A program made the translations under genes and the position numbers. Positions 25,573 to 32,145 of a DNA stretch of 36,643 bases are shown piece after piece. Within the stretch, counting starts at the first letter, position 1; the number at the start of each line of letters is the position of its first letter. The notes below the pieces were generated by a model. That model ran no database searches. It had not been told where the DNA came from and was given only the letters and a program-made list of their open reading frames with translations. Origin of the DNA: Coprothermobacterota bacterium (GTDB lineage Bacteria > Caldisericota > JANLFM01); NCBI GenBank assembly GCA_026389455.1, contig JAPLHV010000086.1:1-36643 (forward strand), in the 5' to 3' direction.

Positions 25573-26061
25573 CACCTCCATCAGGAAAGCGTCCTCATCG
25601 TTGTCGCGGTAGTACGCTTTTCGCAGCCCGATATAGCGGAAACCATGCTTAAGGTAGAGGTTGAGGGCTCGCGCGTTGCTCGCCCGCACCTCCAAGATGG
25701 CGCAACGCGCCCCATGATGGCCGGCTATTTCCAGAGCAAAGAGGAGTAACTTCTCTCCTACTCCTTGACGCCGGAAATCCGGAGAGACAGCAATGTTGGT
25801 GATGTGAGCTTCATCAACCACCAGCCACATCCCAATGAAACCAGCTATCCTTTCCCCGGCCTCCACTAAGAAGTAGTAGGCCAGTTGGTTGTAGGTGATC
25901 TCGCGCAAGAAATCGGAAGACGTCCATGGGGTGCGGTAGGAAGCCTCTTCAATCTCGAGGATCTGCTCTAGATCATGTACGCCGATCGGTCGAATGAGCA
26001 GCTCAATGCCCCCAGCAGCATGTGTAGGGGCGGGTTTGAAACCCGCCCTCCCCGGCGCCAT
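25564..26061 (-). CDS. rimI: RimI-like ribosomal-protein alanine N-acetyltransferase
   Basis: A GNAT-fold protein. IRPIGVHDLEQILEIEEASY is followed by TPWTSSDFLREI, the acetyl-CoA binding segment NIAVSPDFRRQGVGEKLLLF, and LEVRASNARALNLYLKHGFR then YIGLRKAYY with the terminal tyrosines of RimI. It would acetylate the N-terminal Ala of ribosomal protein S18 or similar substrates. From the ATG at 26061 it has 165 residues, close to the family norm of about 150. The first 18 or so (MAPGRAGFKPAPTHAAGG) are encoded by a composite repeat. The frame continues upstream to 26220, but that part is not RimI-like. The start is therefore uncertain and appears to be provided by the repeat. Confidence 0.85.
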   Translation of the reverse strand: MAPGRAGFKPAPTHAAGGIELLIRPIGVHDLEQILEIEEASYRTPWTSSDFLREITYNQLAYYFLVEAGERIAGFIGMWLVVDEAHITNIAVSPDFRRQGVGEKLLLFALEIAGHHGARCAILEVRASNARALNLYLKHGFRYIGLRKAYYRDNDEDAFLMEVKI

Positions 26062-26083
26062 GACAGCCCCCGGCAGGGTGTCC
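26009..26083 (-). repeat. composite dispersed repeat at the 5' end of rimI
   Basis: On the minus strand: ACACCCTGCCGGGGGCTGT (within 26082-26062), ATG, CGCCGGGGA, the palindrome (26048-26028), CCTACACATGCTGCTGGGGG. This has the same order and spacing as 24793-24870 on the plus strand. It carries the candidate start codon of rimI. Confidence 0.85.
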
Positions 26084-26195
26084 TGCGCAGACTCAGTCCA
26101 ACCTGCGCCAAGACAACCAGTCTCGTTTTGGCGGGGGCATCCTTGCGGCTGGCCAGCCAGCTCGCCGGTTTGCTCCGGCGAATCTATCTTATCTT

Positions 26196-26909
26196 TCATC
26201 GGTGTACCAAGAGGGCCCACTTTGCCAGCTTGGCCAGCTCTTCGGCTTGCCCAAGGGTGAGGTGTCTCTCTTCCCCTTTAGGTTGGCTGAAAGTAGCCTC
26301 AATGATGGCCAAGTCGGCATCCTGAATAATATTTCGCAGGCCCGCGAACCAACCCGTATCACCACTATAGACGACCCGTTCCCCGGTGCGGCCGATAAAC
26401 GCATACCCCACTGCCGGCACCAGACCGGCAGTTCCGAAGAAGCTGGTCCGCTCGCGATGAGGTACGGGAAAAGCGCTTGCCTCGCAGCCACAGAGTCGAA
26501 TCGCCGATGGACCGCTCTCCCAGTATTCTATCTCGAAGGGGAAACCACCGAAGAACGAGTCTCGATAGTGGTTGATGCCCAGCTCTAGCCGGCGAGAGGG
26601 ACTGGCCATCACCAGCGTTTCCTTTCGCCCGGCCAGCCGCAAGAAGGAGAGCAAGGCAAAGAGGCCGGCCGTGTGGTCGGGGTGATCATGGCTGAGGAAG
26701 ACTCCGCGCAAAGCGTGGATCCATTCTTCCCCCATGGAGAGCAAATCGCGCAAGGTCCCGTCGCCGCAGTCCAGGAGAAAGAAGGAACTCTTGGCCAGAA
26801 GGAGGATCTGCGTAGCCACACCCTTCTGCGAGAAGAGAACCTTTGCCTTGAAGTCTCGGCCACGCCAATTCCACCACCTCCCGTCACCCCCCATCATTTC
26901 CGCTTTCAT
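26196..26909 (-). CDS. metallo-beta-lactamase-fold hydrolase (RNase Z-like)
   Basis: A 237-residue protein of the MBL fold. LLDCGDGTLRDLL is followed by the metal-binding FLSHDHPDHTAG, then AFPVPHRERTS with a further His, and VVYSGDTGW with the bridging Asp. It ends WALLVHR, apparently right after the last metal-ligand His, where related proteins usually have LTHxS and a further tail. The overall pattern is that of RNase Z-like or phosphodiesterase members, but the substrate is unknown. The ATG at 26909 is directly preceded by a long hairpin that includes the ribosome binding site. Two further in-frame ATGs lie at 26897 and 26894. It is transcribed toward rimI with a 134-base gap containing a repeat. 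Confidence 0.8.
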   Translation of the reverse strand: MKAEMMGGDGRWWNWRGRDFKAKVLFSQKGVATQILLLAKSSFFLLDCGDGTLRDLLSMGEEWIHALRGVFLSHDHPDHTAGLFALLSFLRLAGRKETLVMASPSRRLELGINHYRDSFFGGFPFEIEYWESGPSAIRLCGCEASAFPVPHRERTSFFGTAGLVPAVGYAFIGRTGERVVYSGDTGWFAGLRNIIQDADLAIIEATFSQPKGEERHLTLGQAEELAKLAKWALLVHR

Positions 26910-26950
26910 GCAGCAGCCCTCGACCCTTCGCTTCGCTTGAGGGCTGCTGC
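26910..26950 (-). promoter_or_regulatory. hairpin sequestering the ribosome binding site of the MBL gene
   Basis: On the minus strand GCAGCAGCCCTC pairs perfectly over 12 bp with GAGGGCTGCTGC, which directly precedes the ATG at 26909. The GAGGG in the 3' arm is the only visible Shine-Dalgarno sequence, seven bases before the start codon, so it would be buried in the stem. Confidence 0.5.
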
Positions 26951-27043
26951 GCGTTGAAGGGCAAGCGGAGGGGCGGCATCAGGATGGGAGGCTCGACTCC
27001 CTTGCGCGGTCTTTTTCATCGGAATGGCGGAGCCAACCTTCCT

Positions 27044-28345
27044 CTAGGAGTTCGCCTTCTCGATCTCAGTCAAAGCTTCATCCAAGATTCGGCAGGCCAG
27101 GACGACATCTTCGTCACAGAAACAGAGCGGGGGCGTGATTCGGCAGACATTGCCGAAGAGTCCTGATTTTCCGACGAGCAAGCCGTGCGCACGGCACAAT
27201 TCGGCCAGTTGGATCAATCCCTGGGAGTATGGCTCGCGCGTAACTCGGTCCTTCACCAGCTCGACGCCGATCATCAAGCCCAAGCCGCGGACCTCGCCGA
27301 TGGAAGGATGTCGCTCCGCTAAGCGCTCCAGTTCAGAGCGGAAACGATCGCCTACGCTGGCGGCGTTCTCCACCAGCTTCTCTTCCTCGATCGTTTCGAT
27401 AACGGCCAGGGCAGCCGCGCAGGTGACCGGGTTCCCGCCGAAAGTGGAGAAGTGCTGACCCTGCAACAAGCCGGGGGCAACCTCGGGAGTCGCGATAAAG
27501 GCGCCCAAGGGGAGTCCGTTGGCGATCCCCTTGCCCAACGTCATGACATCAGGGTTGACCGCAAAGTGCTGAATGCCGAACCATTTCCCGGTCCTGCCAA
27601 AACCAGCCTGCACGTCGTCATCAATGAAGAGGCCGCCGTAGCGGTGAATGATCTCAGCGACGATCGGAAAATACTCCGGTGGGGGAACCACGACACCCCC
27701 GTTTCCTTGCACCGGCTCGGCGATGAATCCGGCGATCTGGCCGTTGGTGGAAGTGCGAATGGCCTCCTCGACATCGGTGGCGCAAGCGATCCCACAGGAT
27801 GGGTAGCTGAGCTTGAAGGCGCAGCGGTAACAATACGGGTTGGGGGTGAAGATCACACCCGGGGCGTAGGGGCCTTTTCCACGCCAACTGCGCTGAGCGG
27901 TAAGGCTGAGAGCCATCAAGGTGCGGCCGTGAAAGGAAGAGCGAAGGGCGATGAACTGGTGGTTGTCGGTGCATGCCTTCACCAAGGCGGTCGCCCCTTC
28001 CACCGCCTCCGCGCCGGAGTTGCAGAAGAAGGATTGTTGCAGCCTGCCGGGGGCGCGCTGAGCGATTTGTTCGGCCAGCAGGACCATCGGTTCGGTCAGC
28101 ATCAGGCTGGAGGTGTGGACCATCTGCCCCATCTGCTGGGCGACCCGCTGGGCGATGCGGGGGTGGCAGTGCCCGCAATTCACTACCGCTACGCCGGCGA
28201 AACAGTCCAGATACCTTCTACCCTCTTCATCAAAGACATACTGCCCTTCTCCGCGCGTCAGGAAAAGGTAGTCCTTAAAATAATGCGCGTAGGCAGGCAG
28301 CAGGTAGCGTTCCCTTTTGGCGGCAAGTTCCTCTTTGTTGGTCAT
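27044..28345 (-). CDS. class III PLP-dependent aminotransferase (4-aminobutyrate / alanine-glyoxylate type)
   Basis: The 433-residue protein shows the class III pattern: FDEEGRRYLDCFAGVAVVNC near the start, FFCNSGAEAVEGA, SFHGRT, IAEPVQGNGG, then FIDDDVQAGFGRTGKWF and TLGKGIANGLPLGA with the PLP-binding lysine. The usual ADEVQTGFGR reads DDDVQAGFGR here; the Asp that contacts the pyridine nitrogen is kept. A Cys-rich insert (NPYCYRCAFKLSYPSCGIAC) is typical of a subgroup annotated as 4-aminobutyrate or alanine-glyoxylate aminotransferase. The exact amino donor is not clear. GAGAGG lies about eight bases before the ATG at 28345; a GTG at 28354 is the longer alternative. Confidence 0.9.
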   Translation of the reverse strand: MTNKEELAAKRERYLLPAYAHYFKDYLFLTRGEGQYVFDEEGRRYLDCFAGVAVVNCGHCHPRIAQRVAQQMGQMVHTSSLMLTEPMVLLAEQIAQRAPGRLQQSFFCNSGAEAVEGATALVKACTDNHQFIALRSSFHGRTLMALSLTAQRSWRGKGPYAPGVIFTPNPYCYRCAFKLSYPSCGIACATDVEEAIRTSTNGQIAGFIAEPVQGNGGVVVPPPEYFPIVAEIIHRYGGLFIDDDVQAGFGRTGKWFGIQHFAVNPDVMTLGKGIANGLPLGAFIATPEVAPGLLQGQHFSTFGGNPVTCAAALAVIETIEEEKLVENAASVGDRFRSELERLAERHPSIGEVRGLGLMIGVELVKDRVTREPYSQGLIQLAELCRAHGLLVGKSGLFGNVCRITPPLCFCDEDVVLACRILDEALTEIEKANS

Positions 28346-28459
28346 TGTCTTCACCTCTCTCTTTCTAACTGAATTTGGATATGCTTCACTTTCCTAAACA
28401 GCCTGCTTCGCACGTGTGAGATGCGGTCCAAGATCCAAGGTCAAGAGGACTTTGTGTAG

Positions 28460-28534
28460 GGGCGGGTTTGAAACCCGCCCTTGAGTCAGCATCTTCTCAA
28501 CCCCCGGCAGCATCTCAGCCCCCGGCAGGGTGTT
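28460..28534 (-). repeat. composite dispersed repeat at the 3' end of folD
   Basis: A palindrome copy lies at 28460-28480, and two CCGGGGG units lie at 28499-28534 on the minus strand (ACACCCTGCCGGGGGCTGA, then GATGCTGCCGGGGGTTGA). The first unit encodes the last residues and the stop of FolD. Confidence 0.85.
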
Positions 28535-29375
28535 CTGTATTCAAGGCAGTAGCCTCCATCGCCGCCTCCAGCAAGACAGCCGTGGTGATCGGGCCAACCC
28601 CGCCAGGGACCGGAGTGATCGCCGAGGCCAATGGCTCCACTTCTTTGAAACAAACATCTCCTACCAATCGCCCTCCCGTCCAGGTCATCCCCACATCGAT
28701 CACCACCGCCCCTGGACGGATGAAGGCGGCGCCAACCATCTCGGGTTGACCGGCGACACAGATCAGGATCTCCGCTTGGCGGGCGATCTCGGATAAATGA
28801 ACGGTCTTGCTGTGACAGATTGTCACAGTGGCGTCCCGCTGCAGGCACATCCAGGCAATAGCCCGGCCGGCGGAAGGTCCCCGGCCGATGATCACCACAC
28901 GACGTCCGGCCAGGGAGATCTGATAGTAGCTCAACAATTCGTCCACCGCTCGTGCTGTAGACGGGATAAAGGCAGGGCGCCCGGAAAAAAAGAGGCCAAG
29001 CGTGTGTGGACTGATGGCATCAACGTCCTTGGATGGTGGGATAACCGGCGCCACTGCTTCCCGACGGATCTGCGCCGGCAAGGGGACCAAGGGAAGCATG
29101 CCGTGAACTGCCGGGTCAGCGCCGATACGCTGCAATTGCGCCATATATTCTCCCTCACAGATCGTCTCCGGAAGGGTATGTTTCTCCACTGCCATGCCTA
29201 GACTGCGGCCGCTTCTGGCAAGCCCCTCGGCATAAACGGCAGAGGATCCCTGATCGCCGCAAAGGATCAGGTCAAGGCGAGGGAGCACTCCTTGTTCCTG
29301 CCACCAACGCGCCCCCTCCGCCACCTTCGCGCGGATTTCTTCCTGCAAGGGGCGGGCGCTTAGAAGAAGAGTCAC
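28515..29375 (-). CDS. folD: divergent FolD-like methylenetetrahydrofolate dehydrogenase
   Basis: At 286 residues it has the FolD length and the NADP-binding domain is well conserved: VVIIGRGPSAGRAIAWMCLQ, ATVTICHSKT, GAVVIDVGMTW and ITPVPGGVGPITTAVLLEAA. The catalytic domain is altered. The Lys of YxxxK is Leu (VYAEGLARS), the Gln of VQLPLP is Leu (LPLVPLP) and PCTPxG reads PSTARA, while the Asp of KDVD is kept. FolD normally interconverts methylene- and formyl-tetrahydrofolate; loss of the Lys and Gln argues against the cyclohydrolase step. The GTG start overlaps the ddl stop by four bases, so the two are coupled. The last residues (EHPAGG) and the stop come from a dispersed repeat. Confidence 0.85.
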   Translation of the reverse strand: MTLLLSARPLQEEIRAKVAEGARWWQEQGVLPRLDLILCGDQGSSAVYAEGLARSGRSLGMAVEKHTLPETICEGEYMAQLQRIGADPAVHGMLPLVPLPAQIRREAVAPVIPPSKDVDAISPHTLGLFFSGRPAFIPSTARAVDELLSYYQISLAGRRVVIIGRGPSAGRAIAWMCLQRDATVTICHSKTVHLSEIARQAEILICVAGQPEMVGAAFIRPGAVVIDVGMTWTGGRLVGDVCFKEVEPLASAITPVPGGVGPITTAVLLEAAMEATALNTEHPAGG

Positions 29376-30358
29376 TGGGCGGATCGCTCCAAACCCAGCC
29401 GGACGATCTCCGCCATCAATTGAGGAAACTCTATGCCGGCGGCTCGCGCAGCTTTCGGCACTAGGCTCTCTTTTGTCAAACCGGGGATGGTGTTGACCTC
29501 CAAGAGGTACAAGTGGCCGCCCGAGAAGATCAGATCGACGCGGCCGAAGCCGGAACTCCCCAGTAGATGATAGGCGCGAAGAGCTATCTCCTGCGCCTCG
29601 CCGGCCAGGGTGGTCTTGATCCGGGCGGGACAGATCTCCTGCGTGCTGCCGTCGTATTTACAGGAGTAGTCGAAGAACTCCCCCGGAGGAATCACCTCAA
29701 TCACCGGGAGAGCGCGCGCTTGCTCGTTGCCCAGGATAGGGACGGTCAGCTCCACTCCTGGGAGATAGGACTCCAACAAAACCAGCGAGGAGAGCGCCGC
29801 AGCCTTGTCCACGCCATCCAGCAAGGTAGTTAAGTCGCGGCAGATGCGTACACCAATCGAGGATCCGCAGTCGTTGGGTTTCACCACCAGAGGCCATCCC
29901 AATTCTTCCACCGCTCGATCCGCCTGGATTCCTAACTCCGCCCCAGCATCGATGCGCACGGTAGGCGGGATTCGCAACCCCTCCTGTTGAAAGAGGACGC
30001 GGCTGCGCCATTTGTCCATCCCCAAGGAACTGGCCAGAACTCCGGAGCCGGTATAAGGAAGTCCCAACACCTCAAGGAACCCCTGGATTGTGCCGTCCTC
30101 CCCCTTGGCGCCGTGCAAGGCGATGAAGACGATATCCGGCCAAGGGTCAAGGGCTTCCACCATCGTGTGGGAGACCGCTGTCGCAGCGACGGGCCGTCCT
30201 CGCTGTTGCCAGCGGCCGTCCGTGGCAATCTCCACCTCGAAGACGCGGAAACCCTGCTCCCTCAAGCCGATGGCCGCCATCTCCCCGGAAGCGAGGGAGA
30301 CTTCCCGTTCGGGCGAGATCCCCCCTAACAGAACGGCCACCGTTCGTGATTCGGTCAT
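29372..30358 (-). CDS. ddl: D-alanine-D-alanine ligase
   Basis: A 328-residue ATP-grasp ligase that joins two D-Ala for peptidoglycan precursors in the cytoplasm. The N-terminal VLLGGISPEREVSLASG, then FIALHGAKGEDGTIQGFLEV, LPYTGSGVLASSLGMDKW, WPLVVKPNDCGSSIGV and the C-terminal GFGRVDLIF followed by LLEVNTIPGLT are the standard Ddl blocks. AAAGGAGA lies upstream of the ATG at 30358. A tandem repeat array begins 25 bases upstream of the start. It is followed by folD with a four-base overlap. Confidence 0.95.
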   Translation of the reverse strand: MTESRTVAVLLGGISPEREVSLASGEMAAIGLREQGFRVFEVEIATDGRWQQRGRPVAATAVSHTMVEALDPWPDIVFIALHGAKGEDGTIQGFLEVLGLPYTGSGVLASSLGMDKWRSRVLFQQEGLRIPPTVRIDAGAELGIQADRAVEELGWPLVVKPNDCGSSIGVRICRDLTTLLDGVDKAAALSSLVLLESYLPGVELTVPILGNEQARALPVIEVIPPGEFFDYSCKYDGSTQEICPARIKTTLAGEAQEIALRAYHLLGSSGFGRVDLIFSGGHLYLLEVNTIPGLTKESLVPKAARAAGIEFPQLMAEIVRLGLERSAQ

Positions 30359-30382
30359 CTCAACTGATCTCCTTTCTCATAA

Positions 30383-30490
30383 CACCCTGCCGGGGGCTGT
30401 CAAGCTGCCGGGGGCTGTCAAGCTGCCGGGGGCTGTCAAGCTGCCGGGGGCTGTCAAGCTGCCGGGGGCTGTCAAGCTGCCGGGGGCTGT
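30383..30490 (+). repeat. 18-bp tandem array upstream of ddl
   Basis: ACAC leads into six units CTGCCGGGGGCTGTCAAG starting at 30387, 30405, 30423, 30441, 30459 and 30477, the last partial. The units are identical. The array lies between ddl and the HAD gene and has the same core as the array at 20181, but with CAAGC instead of CTAGT in the joint. Confidence 0.95.
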
Positions 30491-30518
30491 TTGCCTTGCG
30501 CCATCGCCCCGGTATCTG

Positions 30519-30550
30519 CCGTAGGGGCGCAACATGCCGTGCCCCTACGG
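30519..30550. repeat. inverted repeat CCGTAGGGGC...GCCCCTACGG
   Basis: The 10-bp arms at 30519-30528 and 30541-30550 are perfect complements with a 12-base loop. The right arm supplies the TAG stop codon of the HAD gene on the minus strand. The TAGGGGC arm is shared with the flanks of the GGCGGGTTTGAAACCCGCC palindromes. Confidence 0.75.
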
Positions 30551-31216
30551 AAAGTGGGGGGAAAGTGGGGGATATTCGGAACCTGACGATTTCTTCGGGA
30601 GGATCTCCAGGATCCCCTCGAGGCGTTCCACCAGGAAGTCTGGCCGGGCAGCGCGCAGCGCCTCTTTGGAGACGAAGGCGCTGGGGACGGCCAACGTATA
30701 GGTTCCCGCCCCGCGACCCATCTGAATATCCTCGACGGCATCCCCCACATAGATCGCTTCGTGCGGCGCAGTCACGCTCTCCACCAACAAAGAGAGGAGG
30801 GCGCGGGGATTCGGCTTCCTGACGCCATACTGGTCCATTGTCCGTATATGGTGAAAGAGTCCTCCGATTTGATACTCCTCCAACTCACTGTGCAGGCGGC
30901 TCGCTGCGGCCGCTGTGAGCAGCGCTACTTGATATCCCCTTTCCCGCAGAGCTTGTAAGGTCTCGAACGCCTCCGGCAAAAGCTGACGAGGAAAACGGCT
31001 GAACAATTCCAACCAGCGGCGATCCGCCCACTGGAATTTCTCCCGTGGCAGCCCCAAAGCCTCGTATGTGCGATACCAATCCGGCGAGTAGGTCGCCAGG
31101 AAATCCGAGCGCTGGAGAGGGATCCCAGCCTCGCTGAAGATCGTCTCGTAAGCGCGGAGGGTCCCTTCCGCGGAGTCTTGAAGGGTCCCGTCCCAATCGA
31201 AGATGAACAACTTCAC
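30545..31216 (-). CDS. HAD-superfamily hydrolase (phosphoglycolate phosphatase-like)
   Basis: A 223-residue HAD phosphatase. The nucleophile motif is FIFDWDGTLQDS, motif II lies in VALLTAAAASRL, the Lys in YGVRKPNPRALLSLL, and the acidic motif in AIYVGDAVEDIQMGRGAG. The cap helices between residues 20 and 80 are of the Gph type. The likely role is dephosphorylation of a small phosphate ester such as phosphoglycolate; the substrate is not certain. I chose the GTG at 31216 (start MKLFIFDWDGTL); GTG 31246 and TTG 31288 are in frame, and none has a clear binding site. The end of the gene runs into an inverted repeat that contributes the stop codon. Confidence 0.85.
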   Translation of the reverse strand: MKLFIFDWDGTLQDSAEGTLRAYETIFSEAGIPLQRSDFLATYSPDWYRTYEALGLPREKFQWADRRWLELFSRFPRQLLPEAFETLQALRERGYQVALLTAAAASRLHSELEEYQIGGLFHHIRTMDQYGVRKPNPRALLSLLVESVTAPHEAIYVGDAVEDIQMGRGAGTYTLAVPSAFVSKEALRAARPDFLVERLEGILEILPKKSSGSEYPPLSPHFP

Positions 31217-31265
31217 GGAAAGTGGAACCCGAGATCGCTTGGTCACGTCCAATAGGTTAAAAACT

Positions 31266-31282
31266 TTGCGAGAAAATCGCAA
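31266..31282. promoter_or_regulatory. inverted repeat between the divergent HAD and SIMPL genes
   Basis: TTGCGA GAAAA TCGCAA is a perfect 6-bp inverted repeat just upstream of the SIMPL ribosome binding site. It could be an operator or a leader hairpin; nothing further supports either. Confidence 0.3.
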
Positions 31283-31300
31283 GTGCAAAAGGAGGTTACA

Positions 31301-32047
31301 ATGAAGAATGTTTGGAAAAGGATCACCATCGCCATCCTGGTGGTGGGGTTAATGCTGTTGGGTTTCTCTACCCTGAAACCCGCCGGACAAGCAGCGCTGG
31401 CACAGGACGTGCAGCCGACGAACCGCATCTCGGTAACGGGCGAGGGTGTCTTGAAGATGAAGGCAGATACCGCTCGCATCACCCTCGGCGTGCTAACCGA
31501 AGAAGTCACTGCTGAGAGCGCGCAGGCCAAGAACGCTGAGAAGATGAACGTCATCAAGGGCGCCCTCGGCCGCATCCTGACCTCGGCTGATGAGTGGGAG
31601 ACGGTCGGCCTCTCGCTCTACCCCCAATATGACTGGTCGGAGGGAGGGAACGGGAAACTGATCAGCTTCCGCGCTGAGAACACTATCCTCATCACCCTGT
31701 CCGATCCCACCCGTGCCGGGGAAGTGATCGATGGTTGCGTGAAATCCGGGGCGAACACCGTAAGCGGAATCGAGTTCACCCTCCGCGACACGGACAAGGT
31801 GCGTCTGGAAGCCATCAAGCTGGCCATGCAAAACGCCGAGGTGAAAGCCAGCACGGCTCTTGCAGTGGCTGGTCGGGCGATCAAGGACGTCCTAGAAGTG
31901 AACGTTATGGACAGCTACTACAATCCTGTACCGATCTACAAATCCTACGACATGGCACTATCGGCAGAGGGCGCCCCCGCCCCTACCCCCACCCAACCCG
32001 GTACGCTGGAGGTGCAGGCCACCGTCAGCGTGGTCTACGCTTTCTAG
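31301..32047 (+). CDS. exported SIMPL-domain (DUF541) protein
   Basis: The 248-residue protein has a signal peptide (hydrophobic residues about 8-22, then KPAGQAALAQ) and a SIMPL domain: RISVTGEGVLKMKADTARIT, LGVLTEEVTAESAQAKNAEK, SFRAENTILITLSDPTRAGE and the C-terminal EVQATVSVVYAF. These periplasmic or surface proteins of the DUF541 family have no firmly known reaction; some respond to oxidative stress. AAAAGGAGG eight bases upstream fixes the ATG at 31301. A strong terminator follows, so it forms its own transcription unit, divergent from the HAD gene. Confidence 0.9.
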   Translation: MKNVWKRITIAILVVGLMLLGFSTLKPAGQAALAQDVQPTNRISVTGEGVLKMKADTARITLGVLTEEVTAESAQAKNAEKMNVIKGALGRILTSADEWETVGLSLYPQYDWSEGGNGKLISFRAENTILITLSDPTRAGEVIDGCVKSGANTVSGIEFTLRDTDKVRLEAIKLAMQNAEVKASTALAVAGRAIKDVLEVNVMDSYYNPVPIYKSYDMALSAEGAPAPTPTQPGTLEVQATVSVVYAF

Positions 32048-32075
32048 GAACGAACTCCATCAAGTTCCTCCTTTG

Positions 32076-32107
32076 TGCGCCTCCCATCATGGGAGGCGCA
32101 TTTTTTG
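32076..32107 (+). terminator. Rho-independent terminator after the SIMPL gene
   Basis: TGCGCCTCCCA and TGGGAGGCGCA form a perfect 11-bp stem (32076-32100) with a short loop, followed by six T residues. It is the strongest terminator seen on this strand. Confidence 0.9.
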
Positions 32108-32145
32108 TTCAGATCGTATTTTCTTCCCTCGCGGTACAATGAAGC

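Noticed and set aside
26062-26220. Longer N-terminus for the RimI-like protein
   Set aside because: The extra residues are low-complexity, include repeat-derived sequence and lie outside the acetyltransferase domain.
27452-28372. 306-codon open frame on the plus strand
   Set aside because: Antisense shadow of the class III aminotransferase, which has clear PLP-site motifs.
30346-30822. Open frames encoding repeated SCRGLS or LPGAVK peptides near the ddl array
   Set aside because: The repeat peptide is a by-product of the 18-bp array, and the rest is antisense to the HAD gene. No start signals support translation.
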